Source of the DNA: Planctomycetia bacterium
GTDB taxonomy: Bacteria; Planctomycetota; Planctomycetia; Gemmatales; HRBIN36
Length of the DNA: 64,000 bases
NCBI GenBank assembly: GCA_016795155.1
Contig: JAEUIE010000045.1
Span: 1-64,000, forward strand
Reading direction: 5' to 3'
Under the pieces are notes generated by a model. It made no database searches. It saw only the letters and a list, made by a program, of their open reading frames with translations, and was not told the origin of the DNA. This document shows, one piece after another, positions 43,850 through 52,848 of this stretch. A program made the position numbers and the translations under genes. The number at the start of each line of letters is the position of its first letter. Position 1 is the stretch's first letter.

Positions 43850-43950
43850 TCACTTCCGCATCTTCACTTGCCAGATGTTACGGTACTGTACATGGTGGCC
43901 ATAATCCTGAAGCAACATCGGTCCAGCAGGCTGGGGTCTCCCCTGTACCG
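43850..43950 (-). pseudogene. Remnant of the 3' end of a DUF1080 gene
   Basis: Read on the minus strand, this stretch encodes GPMLLQDYGHHVQYRNIW and then QVKMRK before a stop at 43850-43852. The intact DUF1080 gene at 44346-45083 ends GPILLQDHGNPVQYRNIW, then LVKLGK and a stop. Only about 30 C-terminal codons are recognisable, with no upstream part. It therefore looks like the leftover of a duplicated or displaced copy. Confidence 0.8.
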
Positions 43951-44057
43951 AATCAAGGGGCAGAATAAACCAAGTCATGAAATCATTAAAGCAACCAGCG
44001 AAATCTGTGAGTCAAACGGTTTGACATACAGTGATTGCAAAACGTGGAGTATGAGCA

Positions 44058-44342
44058 ATGCCTGTGATTGAGCATGTAGAAGTCGCAACTGGAGGGTATC
44101 CGTTTGCTGGGGACAAGCCCTGTATTTTCATTGTTATGGACACTAGTCCGCACTATGTTATGACTTATACAGATGCAATGATTACCAAAGTGTGTAAATT
44201 CTTGTTTGATAAGACAAAAGTACAGTTTGAGCTTGATGGCAAAACAGACAAGCGAACAATAGTTAACAAAGATGATATTAACACGACAATAAAAGATAAA
44301 GAATTTAATGGGGCTACGGATATCAAAAAAGATTCTGACTAA
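44058..44342 (+). CDS. Small protein of an apparently new paralogous family (member C)
   Basis: A 94-residue protein, visibly A+T-richer than the surrounding genes and rich in Lys, Asp and Thr. The N terminus MPVIEHVEVATGGYPF is nearly that of member B; CIFIV, HYVMTYTDA and TKVQFELDG align with members A and B. GGAG precedes the ATG. The stop lies 3 bp from the convergent stop of the DUF1080 gene. No signal peptide or membrane helix. Function unknown. Confidence 0.7.
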   Translation: MPVIEHVEVATGGYPFAGDKPCIFIVMDTSPHYVMTYTDAMITKVCKFLFDKTKVQFELDGKTDKRTIVNKDDINTTIKDKEFNGATDIKKDSD

Positions 44343-44345
44343 CTA

Positions 44346-45083
44346 TCACTTCCCCAACTTCACCAGCCAGATGTTCCGGTACTGTACGGGGTTACCATGA
44401 TCCTGGAGCAGTATCGGTCCTGGCAGGCTGGGGTCGCCGCCTCGGCCGGCGGGGGTGTTGTCTTTGGTGAGTTGTACTTTGTCGTGTACCTTGATGCCGT
44501 TGTGCCAGACGGTAATCCAAGCGGGTGCTGTTTTCTTACCATCGACAAAAACGGGTGCATGGAATTCGATGTCGTAGGTTTGCCAGACGGTTGGCGCTTT
44601 GCATGCATTCACCAGTGGCTTGGCAATGGAATAGATACCGGAACAATCATCCCACTTGCTATCCAGGCCATAGCTGTCGAGTACTTGTACTTCATATCTG
44701 CCTTGCACATAAACACCGCTGTTGCCTCGAGCCTGGCCCTTGGCTTTAGGCATGTAGGGAACACGGAACTCGACATGAAGCTTGAAGTGGCCGGTGAATT
44801 CCTCTTTGGTCATGATGTCGCCAGTGCCATTGACCTGCATGAAGCCGCCATCGAGCAGTTTCCATTTGGCAACTTCATCATTCGCCTTGCGACGCCAGTT
44901 ATCAAGAGATTTGCCATCGAACAATACCAGAGCACCTTCAGGTGCAGGAACACTGGGCATATCGACTTTGTCTTCAGGCTTCGCCAGTTTCAAATCATCA
45001 ATGCTGCCATAAAAATCATCTGCTGCGGCGATGGTGGTTATCGTCAACAGACTTACTGTCAGCAGGCTCAGTGTCTTGATCAT
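44346..45083 (-). CDS. Exported DUF1080 (3-keto-disaccharide hydrolase-like) protein
   Basis: A 245-residue protein starting at ATG 45083, which gives a proper signal peptide (MIKTLSLLTVSLLTITTIAA). The jelly-roll DUF1080 domain has LFDGKSLDNWRRK, the GNSGVYVQGRYEVQVLD segment and the closing LLQDHGNPVQYRNIWL. Members of this family, also called 3-keto-disaccharide hydrolases, are very abundant in Planctomycetota and act on carbohydrate. The frame extends to 45233, but that part overlaps the small gene at 45016-45324 and looks non-coding. A remnant of a second copy lies at 43850-43950. Confidence 0.88.
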   Translation of the reverse strand: MIKTLSLLTVSLLTITTIAAADDFYGSIDDLKLAKPEDKVDMPSVPAPEGALVLFDGKSLDNWRRKANDEVAKWKLLDGGFMQVNGTGDIMTKEEFTGHFKLHVEFRVPYMPKAKGQARGNSGVYVQGRYEVQVLDSYGLDSKWDDCSGIYSIAKPLVNACKAPTVWQTYDIEFHAPVFVDGKKTAPAWITVWHNGIKVHDKVQLTKDNTPAGRGGDPSLPGPILLQDHGNPVQYRNIWLVKLGK

Positions 45084-45324
45084 CTTCAGGTCTCTTTTTC
45101 TTTTCGTTAAAGGTGGTTTCTTTCCAGGCAACCAGGCAGGCGCTTGCCAGCAGGAAGGTATGAACAGGTGGCAGTGCTGCGCTGGCAAATGTCTGATCAG
45201 CGGTTGAGATGTCTTTGGAAGTCCAGGATACATGGCCTGGTGGCAATTCAGGCGGGGTGAGGATGGTCAATGCTGAATTTAAGTCGCCCGGGTTCATAGG
45301 GCCAAAAATGGGAACAATATCCAT
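45016..45324 (-). CDS. Hypothetical 102-residue protein with one hydrophobic segment
   Basis: An open frame that starts 14 bp after the stop of the kinase gene and overlaps the start of the DUF1080 gene by 68 bp, all on one strand. The product has a Pro-rich N terminus, one hydrophobic segment (HTFLLASACLVAW) and a charged low-complexity tail (EKKKRPEDDQDTEPAD). No family is recognised. Spacing fits an operon member, but composition could also be chance. The ribosome site is weak (GAG five bases upstream). Confidence 0.45.
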   Translation of the reverse strand: MDIVPIFGPMNPGDLNSALTILTPPELPPGHVSWTSKDISTADQTFASAALPPVHTFLLASACLVAWKETTFNEKKKRPEDDQDTEPADSKSVDDNHHRRSR

Positions 45325-45338
45325 GGCTCTATTTCCCC

Positions 45339-48134
45339 TTATTCAGTGGCACCGACTGCATCTTTTCGTTCGCCAGCAGTGGCCAGCGGACTGTTGGCGG
45401 GGTAACGCAGGAAATCATTGGGAGGAGTCGGACTGGTATTCAAGGTGAAATCCAGACCCTTGACGACAAATTTGGGAATCATTGCCCCCATCCCGGGCTT
45501 GCTGCCTGCGTTGTCGAAAACATTACCGCTTCCAACCCAGCCACCAGAGAGTGCCTCAGGCTTTATTTTGGTCTTAGTTGCATCCACCTGCAACAGGTTT
45601 TTTACCTGAAAGAAAAGATTGTTGCGAACTGTCATATAAATGTCGCTTGTTTTGACGGGCACATCCAAAGCAAAGCCAGTTTCAAAATTCCAGAAGGTAT
45701 TCTGCTGGATCATGGCATTCATTCGTGGATTGGCGCCTATAGTATCAGACCAGAGCATTGCCCGGCCTTGGCCGCCAAACAGACGGCATTGTTCCATGAG
45801 AAATCTTTGGGTTGGGGCACCGAACCAGATGGCTGACTGGAAGGCCCCCTGGATGCGGCAATGGCGTAACTGCAGGCCATCGCAGGAGGCTCCTTGAATG
45901 CGGATTGCAGCAGAGGCAGGCTGGGACGCGTTCTGTTTAACGTGGACACGATCAAACCGAACTTCCCGACGACCGCTGCCTGTCAGGTTGTCTACTACTA
46001 TGCCATGCTGTTGAAATCCTTCCAGGCGAACATCGTCCAGTTGAAGCCCGCTACATCGCCCATTGACTAAGAGCGTTGTCTGAACAGCATCATCACCATC
46101 CAGCAGGAAACCTGAAAGTTTAAATCCTTCGACCTGATCAATTGTCACAAGGGATTTAACAGGTGGATGTCCCGGAGGTGGAACCAGCCGAGCACGCTTG
46201 CCATCGTCTCCCACTTCAGCTTTCAAAGTGATATTAATTAAACCCTGCGAACTGGTTTTTGGCGTAAGATGGAGTGACTCCTGATAGGTCTGTCGATCAG
46301 TAATCACTATGGTATCGCCCGGCCCAGCCTGCTGCAGGGCTTGTGTGATAGTGGTGTGGTCAATTCCATCGAGTTTGTTGCGTGCAACATACCAGGTTCG
46401 CGGACCGGCCGGTTTCTGAGCAGTATTGCTTGCAGTTGCCGGGGATGAGGGACCCGCGCCAGCAGCAGAACGATTTTTCAAAACCAGAAAAAGTGCAACA
46501 GCGAAAAAGATGGCAAGTCCTGCTATAACCAGGGTCAGCCAGACCCATAGCGGCCAGCCCTGTTTTTCTTCCTGTACCTGTTCTATTGCATCAGCCTGTT
46601 TCTTTTTCTGCTTTCTGGGGCCTTCCTTGGCTTGCATGACTGTTACTACACGATCACCAGCGTTTTTTGAATCGAGAACAGGTGATGGGTATTGATCCCA
46701 GTTTTTGCGAGCAGAAACCATAGGTGATGGTGGATCTTTACCAATCACAATCGGTGGCGATGACTGCGGTCTGGGTGCGATGCCAGCAGCTTTGGCTGGT
46801 GTAACCATCATGGGAATGGTAGGGGCAGGAGCCACGGCGGAAATCACGGGGGCTGTTGAATCTGTTCCTTTATTCAGCCCTTTGACTGAACTATCGCCAC
46901 TCCGGATGCTTACCGTACTGTCGTCGGTTCCACGCTGAGCGACCTGTGAATCAAAAATGGGTGATCTGGAATCAGGATCGCGGCTCAGTGGCTCAAGAAT
47001 TACTGGAATGCTGGCGGCAGTGACGCCAGATAATATCTCCCCACCGAATGGAACACCTCGCGCCATGGGGCTTAGTTCAGCAAGCTCATCTTCGGTTGGG
47101 GGGTAACTGAAGTTTGCATATGGTTGAAGTGCCTCAAGCAGTTCTTCGGGGCTGCCAAAGCGATCTTGCACTTTCTTCATCATGCATCTAGCGAGGATAG
47201 CTTCCAGTTCAGCAGGCACGCCAGCACGTAACTCATGTACAGGTCGGGGGGTGCGGGTCTGATGCCATATTAATTTTTGAGCAACCGAACCATCACCAAA
47301 TGGTGGCTGCCCGGTTAAGGTGTAAAAGAACGTACATCCCAGGCTGTAGATATCTGATCGAATATCAACGCTGTGGCTGTCTATGGCCTGCTCGGGCGAC
47401 AGGTAATCGGCGGTGCCAAGAACTGTTTCATCATATTTCTTGGTAATGATGTCTTCGTGATCGTTGAAGAATCGAGCGAGGCCCATGTCAAGAATTTTGA
47501 CAGTGCCTTCGCGATCAATAAGGATATTCGCAGGTTTAATATCGCGGTGGATCAACCCGGAATCGTGAGCATGCTGCAGTCCCAGTGCAGACTGGTACAT
47601 GTAATGGCCTGCCCGTTGAGGGTCGAGCGGGCCACTGGCATGGACAATTTCGGACAGGCTGCAGCCATCCACGAAATCCATAACCAGGTAATGCAGGTCA
47701 CCATCCTGGTCTTTATCGTAAGCACGCACAATATTGGGATGATCAATACTTCCACCAGCGCGAGCTTCGCGTTCGAAGCGTTCCAATGCAGCGGGATCGG
47801 AAGCTTTGGCACGAGGCAATACCTTGATGGCGTAGCGACGTTTCATGGTTCGGTGTTCAGCCAGGTAAACCTGACCCATTCCACCTATTCCAATTCTTTC
47901 GATAACACGATACTTGCCGACATAGAATCCACGCCATTTGCCTGATAGCAGTTGATCTGCCTGAAATCTGCTCAAGACGGCATCGCGAACCAGGACATTC
48001 GCCATTTCCTTTGGGTCTTCGGGAATAGGCTGAGCTGCTTCGAGCCGATCCAGATACAATCCGAGCCGGGTGGGATCAACCAGCCCGCTTTTACGCGTCA
48101 AATCCAGAAATGATTCGATGGGCGTGCGAGTCAT
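45339..48134 (-). CDS. Transmembrane Ser/Thr kinase with C-terminal right-handed beta-helix domain
   Basis: A 931-residue protein. After an N-terminal helical region, the kinase domain (about 74-340) shows RIGIGGMGQVYLAE, K104, HRDIKPANIL (H196, D198) and KILDMGLAR, where the usual DFG reads DMG (216-218). A Pro/Ser/Ala-rich linker leads to one membrane helix (about 527-552). The C-terminal part (about 580-930) begins TWYVARNKLDGIDHTTI and then has repeated short strands of right-handed beta-helix type (pectate-lyase-like, as in ITDRQTYQESLHLTPK). This suggests an extracytoplasmic glycan- or ligand-sensing solenoid. Likely the first gene of a three-gene operon. Confidence 0.9.
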   Translation of the reverse strand: MTRTPIESFLDLTRKSGLVDPTRLGLYLDRLEAAQPIPEDPKEMANVLVRDAVLSRFQADQLLSGKWRGFYVGKYRVIERIGIGGMGQVYLAEHRTMKRRYAIKVLPRAKASDPAALERFEREARAGGSIDHPNIVRAYDKDQDGDLHYLVMDFVDGCSLSEIVHASGPLDPQRAGHYMYQSALGLQHAHDSGLIHRDIKPANILIDREGTVKILDMGLARFFNDHEDIITKKYDETVLGTADYLSPEQAIDSHSVDIRSDIYSLGCTFFYTLTGQPPFGDGSVAQKLIWHQTRTPRPVHELRAGVPAELEAILARCMMKKVQDRFGSPEELLEALQPYANFSYPPTEDELAELSPMARGVPFGGEILSGVTAASIPVILEPLSRDPDSRSPIFDSQVAQRGTDDSTVSIRSGDSSVKGLNKGTDSTAPVISAVAPAPTIPMMVTPAKAAGIAPRPQSSPPIVIGKDPPSPMVSARKNWDQYPSPVLDSKNAGDRVVTVMQAKEGPRKQKKKQADAIEQVQEEKQGWPLWVWLTLVIAGLAIFFAVALFLVLKNRSAAGAGPSSPATASNTAQKPAGPRTWYVARNKLDGIDHTTITQALQQAGPGDTIVITDRQTYQESLHLTPKTSSQGLINITLKAEVGDDGKRARLVPPPGHPPVKSLVTIDQVEGFKLSGFLLDGDDAVQTTLLVNGRCSGLQLDDVRLEGFQQHGIVVDNLTGSGRREVRFDRVHVKQNASQPASAAIRIQGASCDGLQLRHCRIQGAFQSAIWFGAPTQRFLMEQCRLFGGQGRAMLWSDTIGANPRMNAMIQQNTFWNFETGFALDVPVKTSDIYMTVRNNLFFQVKNLLQVDATKTKIKPEALSGGWVGSGNVFDNAGSKPGMGAMIPKFVVKGLDFTLNTSPTPPNDFLRYPANSPLATAGERKDAVGATE

Positions 48135-48343
48135 AAGAACAATATTCTAACTCTCTTGCAGAAAACAGGTATGCCCATCGAGCATTGACAAACACTACAA
48201 TAGTACAGTTATACTATCAGTGTAAAGTACAATCAGGATTTGCCAAGCAAATCCAGAGTTGAACTCTTCAACTTAACCGGATTTACTTTTTATTGAACAG
48301 TATTCTGCTGTAGGCTCAACCTCAACGCCTTAAAGGCCCATAT

Positions 48344-49312
48344 ATGAACCATTTGGACAACCGACGGGCATTCACTCTGATCGAACTACTCGTTGTAATA
48401 GCTATTATTTCGCTTCTGATGGCGTTGCTTTTGCCAGCCATTCAGAAAGTAAGAGCTACAGCAGACAAAATGATATGTGGCAGCAACATGCACCAGTTGG
48501 TTATTGCCTTGCACCATTACCACAATGACCATAACAAATTTCCGCTCGCCTACACCGACGTGACATCGCCTGAAGCCTGGCATAACTGGATGGCCTACAC
48601 TCTGCCTTATGTTGAAGGGCAGAACCTGGCGAAAGACTATAACACCAGCCTTCCCTGGTGGGTTGGCACCAATCGGGATATTGTCATCAAGCGTATTAAA
48701 CTGGTTCAGTGTCCTTCAACTCCAAACCCGGATCGTATTCAGGATAAGCCTGAAACAACTCCGCCCAACAAAACGGGCAGTTGTGGCGATTACTTTGCAG
48801 TAGCGGGTGTTCATCCCGACATCAATACTTCTCTGCCTCCCACGCAACAATTTAACATCACTACGGATCTTCGCGGAGTGATTTGCTGGTACGATTCAGC
48901 AGTCAACAAGCAGAACCGCATTGCTGATGTGCGTGATGGCACAGCCAACTCGTTTATCATTGGTGAATGTGCAGGCCGAGAAGATGTGTATCGTGGACGA
49001 ATGTTTTATCCAGTTAATTACACTAGCACTCCACGTGTTCGTGCCCGTGGCGGCGCCTGGGCAACCACCGATAATGCCTACATGATTGGTTCACGCAAGG
49101 CTTGGGATGTTGCTTTCGGCCCAATCCCCGGTGAAATCAAAATCAACAATTCCAACGAGTGGGGGCACTGCTTCTATAGTTTTCATCCAACCGGCGCCAA
49201 CTTCGCATTCGCTGATGGTTCAGTGAGATTCCTGGGTGAATCGACCAGCTTGTGGACATTGGGAGCGTTATCAACCCGTTCAGGCGGTGAAGTTGTGGTG
49301 AATCAAGAATGA
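48344..49312 (+). CDS. DUF1559 protein with prepilin-type N terminus
   Basis: A 322-residue protein of the planctomycete-specific DUF1559 group. The N terminus RRAFTLIELLVVIAIISLL is a type IV prepilin/pseudopilin signal, probably cut after A9 by a prepilin peptidase. Then comes LLPAIQKVRATADKMICGSN and the DUF1559 domain, closing with FHPTGANFAFADGSVRF. Dozens of paralogues are usual per genome and their role is unknown; a pilin-like surface fibre is suspected. The stop overlaps the start of the lipoprotein gene (ATGA, 49309-49312), a standard arrangement for the group. Confidence 0.94.
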   Translation: MNHLDNRRAFTLIELLVVIAIISLLMALLLPAIQKVRATADKMICGSNMHQLVIALHHYHNDHNKFPLAYTDVTSPEAWHNWMAYTLPYVEGQNLAKDYNTSLPWWVGTNRDIVIKRIKLVQCPSTPNPDRIQDKPETTPPNKTGSCGDYFAVAGVHPDINTSLPPTQQFNITTDLRGVICWYDSAVNKQNRIADVRDGTANSFIIGECAGREDVYRGRMFYPVNYTSTPRVRARGGAWATTDNAYMIGSRKAWDVAFGPIPGEIKINNSNEWGHCFYSFHPTGANFAFADGSVRFLGESTSLWTLGALSTRSGGEVVVNQE

Positions 49313-49722
49313 TCCGAAGAATCATTCTCATCACCGTGGTTATATCCCTGGCGGGGTGTAGCAGAGCGCGGCCTGAGCCACATCCTGTTGCGGGTAAAGT
49401 GCTTTTCAATGGAAGACCCATTGCCGATGCCATGGTTACACTGCACTCCGTGAAGAACGACGTAACTCCGATGCCGATTGCATATACCCGTGCCGATGGG
49501 CAATTTGATGTCAGTTGGTTGAAGCAGGGGGATGGTGCTCCAGTAGGCGAATACGCCGTGACCATTACCTGGAGACAATTAGTCCAGCGGGGTGAGGAAA
49601 AAGAACGCTCGGGAAGAAATCAGTTGCCAGCTCATTATGCTGATCCGCAAAAAACGCCGTGGCGATGTATCATCAAACCGGGAAAGAACGTACTACCGGT
49701 TCATGAAATAAAGGGTTCCTAG
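49309..49722 (+). CDS. Small lipoprotein with carboxypeptidase-regulatory-like beta fold
   Basis: A 137-residue protein with the lipobox SLAGC (Cys17). The mature part, VAGKVLFNGRPIADAMVTLH, YTRADGQFDVSW and PVGEYAVTITW, is typical of the small beta-sandwich domain that is paired with DUF1559 genes in planctomycetes. It is translationally coupled to the upstream gene and so is probably a partner at the envelope. Function unknown. Confidence 0.85.
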   Translation: MIRRIILITVVISLAGCSRARPEPHPVAGKVLFNGRPIADAMVTLHSVKNDVTPMPIAYTRADGQFDVSWLKQGDGAPVGEYAVTITWRQLVQRGEEKERSGRNQLPAHYADPQKTPWRCIIKPGKNVLPVHEIKGS

Positions 49723-49792
49723 CCGGTTTCTTCAGACAAGTCTTGTTAGCCAGAGCATCTACAGGTTAAACTTGTTAAGCCAACCTGATGCT

Positions 49793-51310
49793 ATGGATAC
49801 TATGCAACGTCTGTTTACGGTTCTGATCATCCTGTCAGGGATAATACTAGTCGCTGCCGGTCTATATGTGGTGATCCTGGGGCCGGTAGATAAGCTGTCA
49901 GCCATCAACGTAGCTGTGATTGCACCTGGTGATCAGGAAGTAGCCTGGCTTCATCCGGCCACCAATTTTGCAACTTGGGAACGCTTTGTTGTGGGATTGA
50001 AAGAACTGCCTGATGTCGTGGTTGATGAAAGTGCAGCATTTCCTGAAGACAGCATGAAGTTGCCGGTGGTAGGATTATCGAAACCTGGCTATTCAGGCAC
50101 ATTATGGATTCGCTGGTATAAGCTCACCGGGTTACGAACCATTGAAAAATGGGTGTCCGAGCTGTGTCAACGCCAGCCACGCCCGTTAGCAGTGGTGGGT
50201 GGTGGCAACAGCGAAAGGGCTAGAGACATTGCCCTCCAACTGGCCAGGCAGAAGCTGGTCGATCGCCAGCTGCTTCCGGTTTTTCTCATCACGACTGCAA
50301 CTGCAGAGAAAGTACAACACCCCGAATTGGGAATTGTTGACCTGATGCAGATTTATCCACAAAGATCGTTTCGGTATTGTTTCACCAACCGACAGATGGC
50401 GGAAGCGATCCACCACTTCGTTCGCGAACAGATCAGCCAGGATAGAGAACTGCAGATTACCTCTTCACGCATCAGTCTGATATCGTGGAAGGACGATCCA
50501 TTCTCGCACGATTTAGTAGAGCAATTTGAAGCATCTTGGCGTATACCCAGCGAGCAGGTGCCTCAACCACAAGTGGCATCCTATGCCATCGCTCACAGTG
50601 TGGGTGCATTGAATCAGCCTAACAAGCTGGAAATGGCAACTGTGGAGAAACTGGTACGTGAAGTCAGTGGTGAATCCGTTGCAGTGAGAGGTCGTGAACT
50701 CCTGGTATTGCCCGCTGGGCCTGCACCGGCACGACGATTTCTCCGATCACTGTACCATACCGATCCGAATGAACGATTCCTGTGGGTGGTTACCGTGGGA
50801 GATGCGATTGATTGGAATACACTTTATCGTGATCGTCGTTTAACGTGGCCTGTGGTGGATGTTCCGTTTCCTCTGATTGCCTTCATGCACCGTAATCCGG
50901 TAGAAATGCAATTGAAGCTTGGACGGGGATTTGTGGCTGATGATTCGACAGAGCAAACGCCCAATCCTTCCGGCACTGATGACCTGTTGCTATATCGCGA
51001 TATTGGGCATTCGCTGGTTACAGCTTGTTTTCGGAACCAGCAACTGGCATCACAGCCAGACATTTTGCGTCAATCGCTTCGCGCGGAAGTGAACGAGAAT
51101 CAGCAGCCGCTGTTTGATGAAGACGGTAATCGTCCCGATATGGCGGGGGAATACATCACCCTTTTGCGACCTGTACACGAAGAATTGCGGATTGCACCGC
51201 TCAGTCGAATTGAAGTGTATGTACGCAAGTCGCAGGCGAAATCCTGGCAGCGAATCATCCAACTGCAAGCGACATACAGCAATGACAGATTAGTGCGAGG
51301 TAAACCATGA
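49793..51310 (+). CDS. Membrane-anchored type 1 periplasmic-binding-like protein
   Basis: A 505-residue protein. ATG 49793 is preferred over the TTG at 49772. One N-terminal membrane helix (about 4-30) is followed by a periplasmic part. AINVAVIAPGDQEVAW, LAVVGGGNSERARDIALQLA, RYCFTNRQMAEAIHHF and ISLISWKDDPFSHDLVEQF correspond to the strand-helix pattern of the branched-chain-amino-acid/ANF-type binding fold. No ABC transporter genes are nearby. It overlaps the histidine-kinase gene by 4 bp, so it probably presents a signal to that kinase. Confidence 0.72.
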   Translation: MDTMQRLFTVLIILSGIILVAAGLYVVILGPVDKLSAINVAVIAPGDQEVAWLHPATNFATWERFVVGLKELPDVVVDESAAFPEDSMKLPVVGLSKPGYSGTLWIRWYKLTGLRTIEKWVSELCQRQPRPLAVVGGGNSERARDIALQLARQKLVDRQLLPVFLITTATAEKVQHPELGIVDLMQIYPQRSFRYCFTNRQMAEAIHHFVREQISQDRELQITSSRISLISWKDDPFSHDLVEQFEASWRIPSEQVPQPQVASYAIAHSVGALNQPNKLEMATVEKLVREVSGESVAVRGRELLVLPAGPAPARRFLRSLYHTDPNERFLWVVTVGDAIDWNTLYRDRRLTWPVVDVPFPLIAFMHRNPVEMQLKLGRGFVADDSTEQTPNPSGTDDLLLYRDIGHSLVTACFRNQQLASQPDILRQSLRAEVNENQQPLFDEDGNRPDMAGEYITLLRPVHEELRIAPLSRIEVYVRKSQAKSWQRIIQLQATYSNDRLVRGKP

Positions 51311-52848
51311 AATCGACCTCCAGCCGCTGGTGGCGATATCTTCGTGGATTAACCCCGGCTGCCATACTACTTGCGTTAGTTGTTGGAATCATCATTTATG
51401 CGGTGGAAAATCGGCTTCGCGATGAAATGGAGTTCGAAGACAATATTCTCAAGGAGTGGGTAACGGAAACCCGCGTGGGCCAATCAACACTTCCAGAGCT
51501 GGTGAAGCAGTTACTGACGTCATCGCCGCAGGATAAAGACGAAAAACGAGATGCCATCCTGACCCACATGACAGTCCTGGGCGAATTGACGAAAATCAAT
51601 CAGGGACTGATGCCTCTTTTTCCATTTGTGTATCGAATGGAGATGAGATTTGTTCCGGATCGTGAGTTGGACATTCTCTGGAATTCAAACAGCCCCATTC
51701 CGCGTGATATCAAACCTCAGGTGTTCCCGATCATTGAGGTCGACGGTGTTCAGTCGAGCCTGCATATCTATGTGCAGTTGCGGGCGTTTGCCAACCGCCA
51801 GGAAGAAATCATCCAGCGCCAGACCACAATGAGGCATGCATTGAGCCTGCTAGCCATCCTCGCCGCTGGTGTGGCATTATTCTGGGTTGTGCTGTTTCTG
51901 CGACATGAGCGTATGCTCGAACTGAAAGATTATCAATCGCGTGAGCAGCTAGATATGCTGGAACGCAATCGGCTCAAGGAACAGTTGCTACGCGAAGAGG
52001 AAGAACTGAAACGACAGGAAGCTGAAAAGCAAGTCCTTGAAGCCCAAACCAAGATATACTCAGATATCAATGTGCTGGCTGGGTCGTACGCTCACAACAT
52101 CAAGAATCTCCTGGTACGTCCGAATGATCTGCTGAACCGATTCATGACAGAACCAGTTACGCCTGAGGATGCCAGGCATTTGATTGGTGAAGCACGCGAA
52201 AGTCTTCGTGCTGTGTCAGAGCGAACCCAACAGATATTGAGAACAGTGCACCGTGATCTCTCCAAGCCGGTTTTCTGTTCTGTTGAACTCAATGAACTGG
52301 TTTCAGTGCTCTCACATCAGTGGCAGCCTATGGCCAGGCAGCAGTGGAAAATGGAAATCAGGGAGGAACTGTTTACGCAACCTGTTGTCATCCAGGGGGA
52401 CAAGTCGCATTTGACCCAGGTGCTCGAAAATCTGCTTTGCAATGCCCGAGATGCCACCTTTGAAGAAAGAACATTTCGTCGTGATCAGGCGCGATTGTAC
52501 GATGCATCAGGCAGTGAAAATAAAAAAGAGAAACTATTGCATGCAACAGCGTGGCAGGGGACGGTTTCGATCAGAGTTGAGCAAGATGATAAATATGTCA
52601 GGATCGTGGTAACCGATAACGGTATAGGCATGAGTGAGGAAGTTCTGAATCAATGCACGCAGGCTCGCTTTACTACGAAGCGGAACAATGCACTTCATGA
52701 AGGACTCGCCAGCGGGCTGGGGCTGGGTTTATCCTTTGTGTCGTGGGTCATGGAGCAGCATCGAGGTAGCATGCAGATTGTCAGTGCGGAGCATCAAGGC
52801 ACCACGATCACACTCTTGTTTCCTCATGCCGCTGAAAAGGCACGTTGA
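51307..52848 (+). CDS. Transmembrane sensor histidine kinase
   Basis: A 513-residue kinase. Two membrane helices (about 15-31 and 179-199) frame an extracytoplasmic part, followed by a coiled coil (about 205-250, RLKEQLLREEEELKRQE). The phosphoacceptor is H263 in SYAHNIKNLL. The ATPase domain has the N box (QVLENLLCNARDA), G1 (VTDNGIGMS) and G2 (GLGLGLSFVSWVMEQH). It should autophosphorylate and pass phosphate to a response regulator, which is not encoded next to it. It is coupled to the binding protein upstream; its 3' end overlaps the convergent glycosyltransferase gene by 25 bp. Confidence 0.92.
   Translation: MKSTSSRWWRYLRGLTPAAILLALVVGIIIYAVENRLRDEMEFEDNILKEWVTETRVGQSTLPELVKQLLTSSPQDKDEKRDAILTHMTVLGELTKINQGLMPLFPFVYRMEMRFVPDRELDILWNSNSPIPRDIKPQVFPIIEVDGVQSSLHIYVQLRAFANRQEEIIQRQTTMRHALSLLAILAAGVALFWVVLFLRHERMLELKDYQSREQLDMLERNRLKEQLLREEEELKRQEAEKQVLEAQTKIYSDINVLAGSYAHNIKNLLVRPNDLLNRFMTEPVTPEDARHLIGEARESLRAVSERTQQILRTVHRDLSKPVFCSVELNELVSVLSHQWQPMARQQWKMEIREELFTQPVVIQGDKSHLTQVLENLLCNARDATFEERTFRRDQARLYDASGSENKKEKLLHATAWQGTVSIRVEQDDKYVRIVVTDNGIGMSEEVLNQCTQARFTTKRNNALHEGLASGLGLGLSFVSWVMEQHRGSMQIVSAEHQGTTITLLFPHAAEKAR

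Noticed and set aside
45084-45233. N-terminal extension of the DUF1080 protein
   Set aside because: It would place 50 residues before a complete signal peptide and overlaps the upstream small gene further.
48180-48260. AGTACAG/AAGTACA repeats upstream of the DUF1559 gene as an operator
   Set aside because: The repeats are short, irregular and in A+T-rich sequence; chance cannot be excluded.
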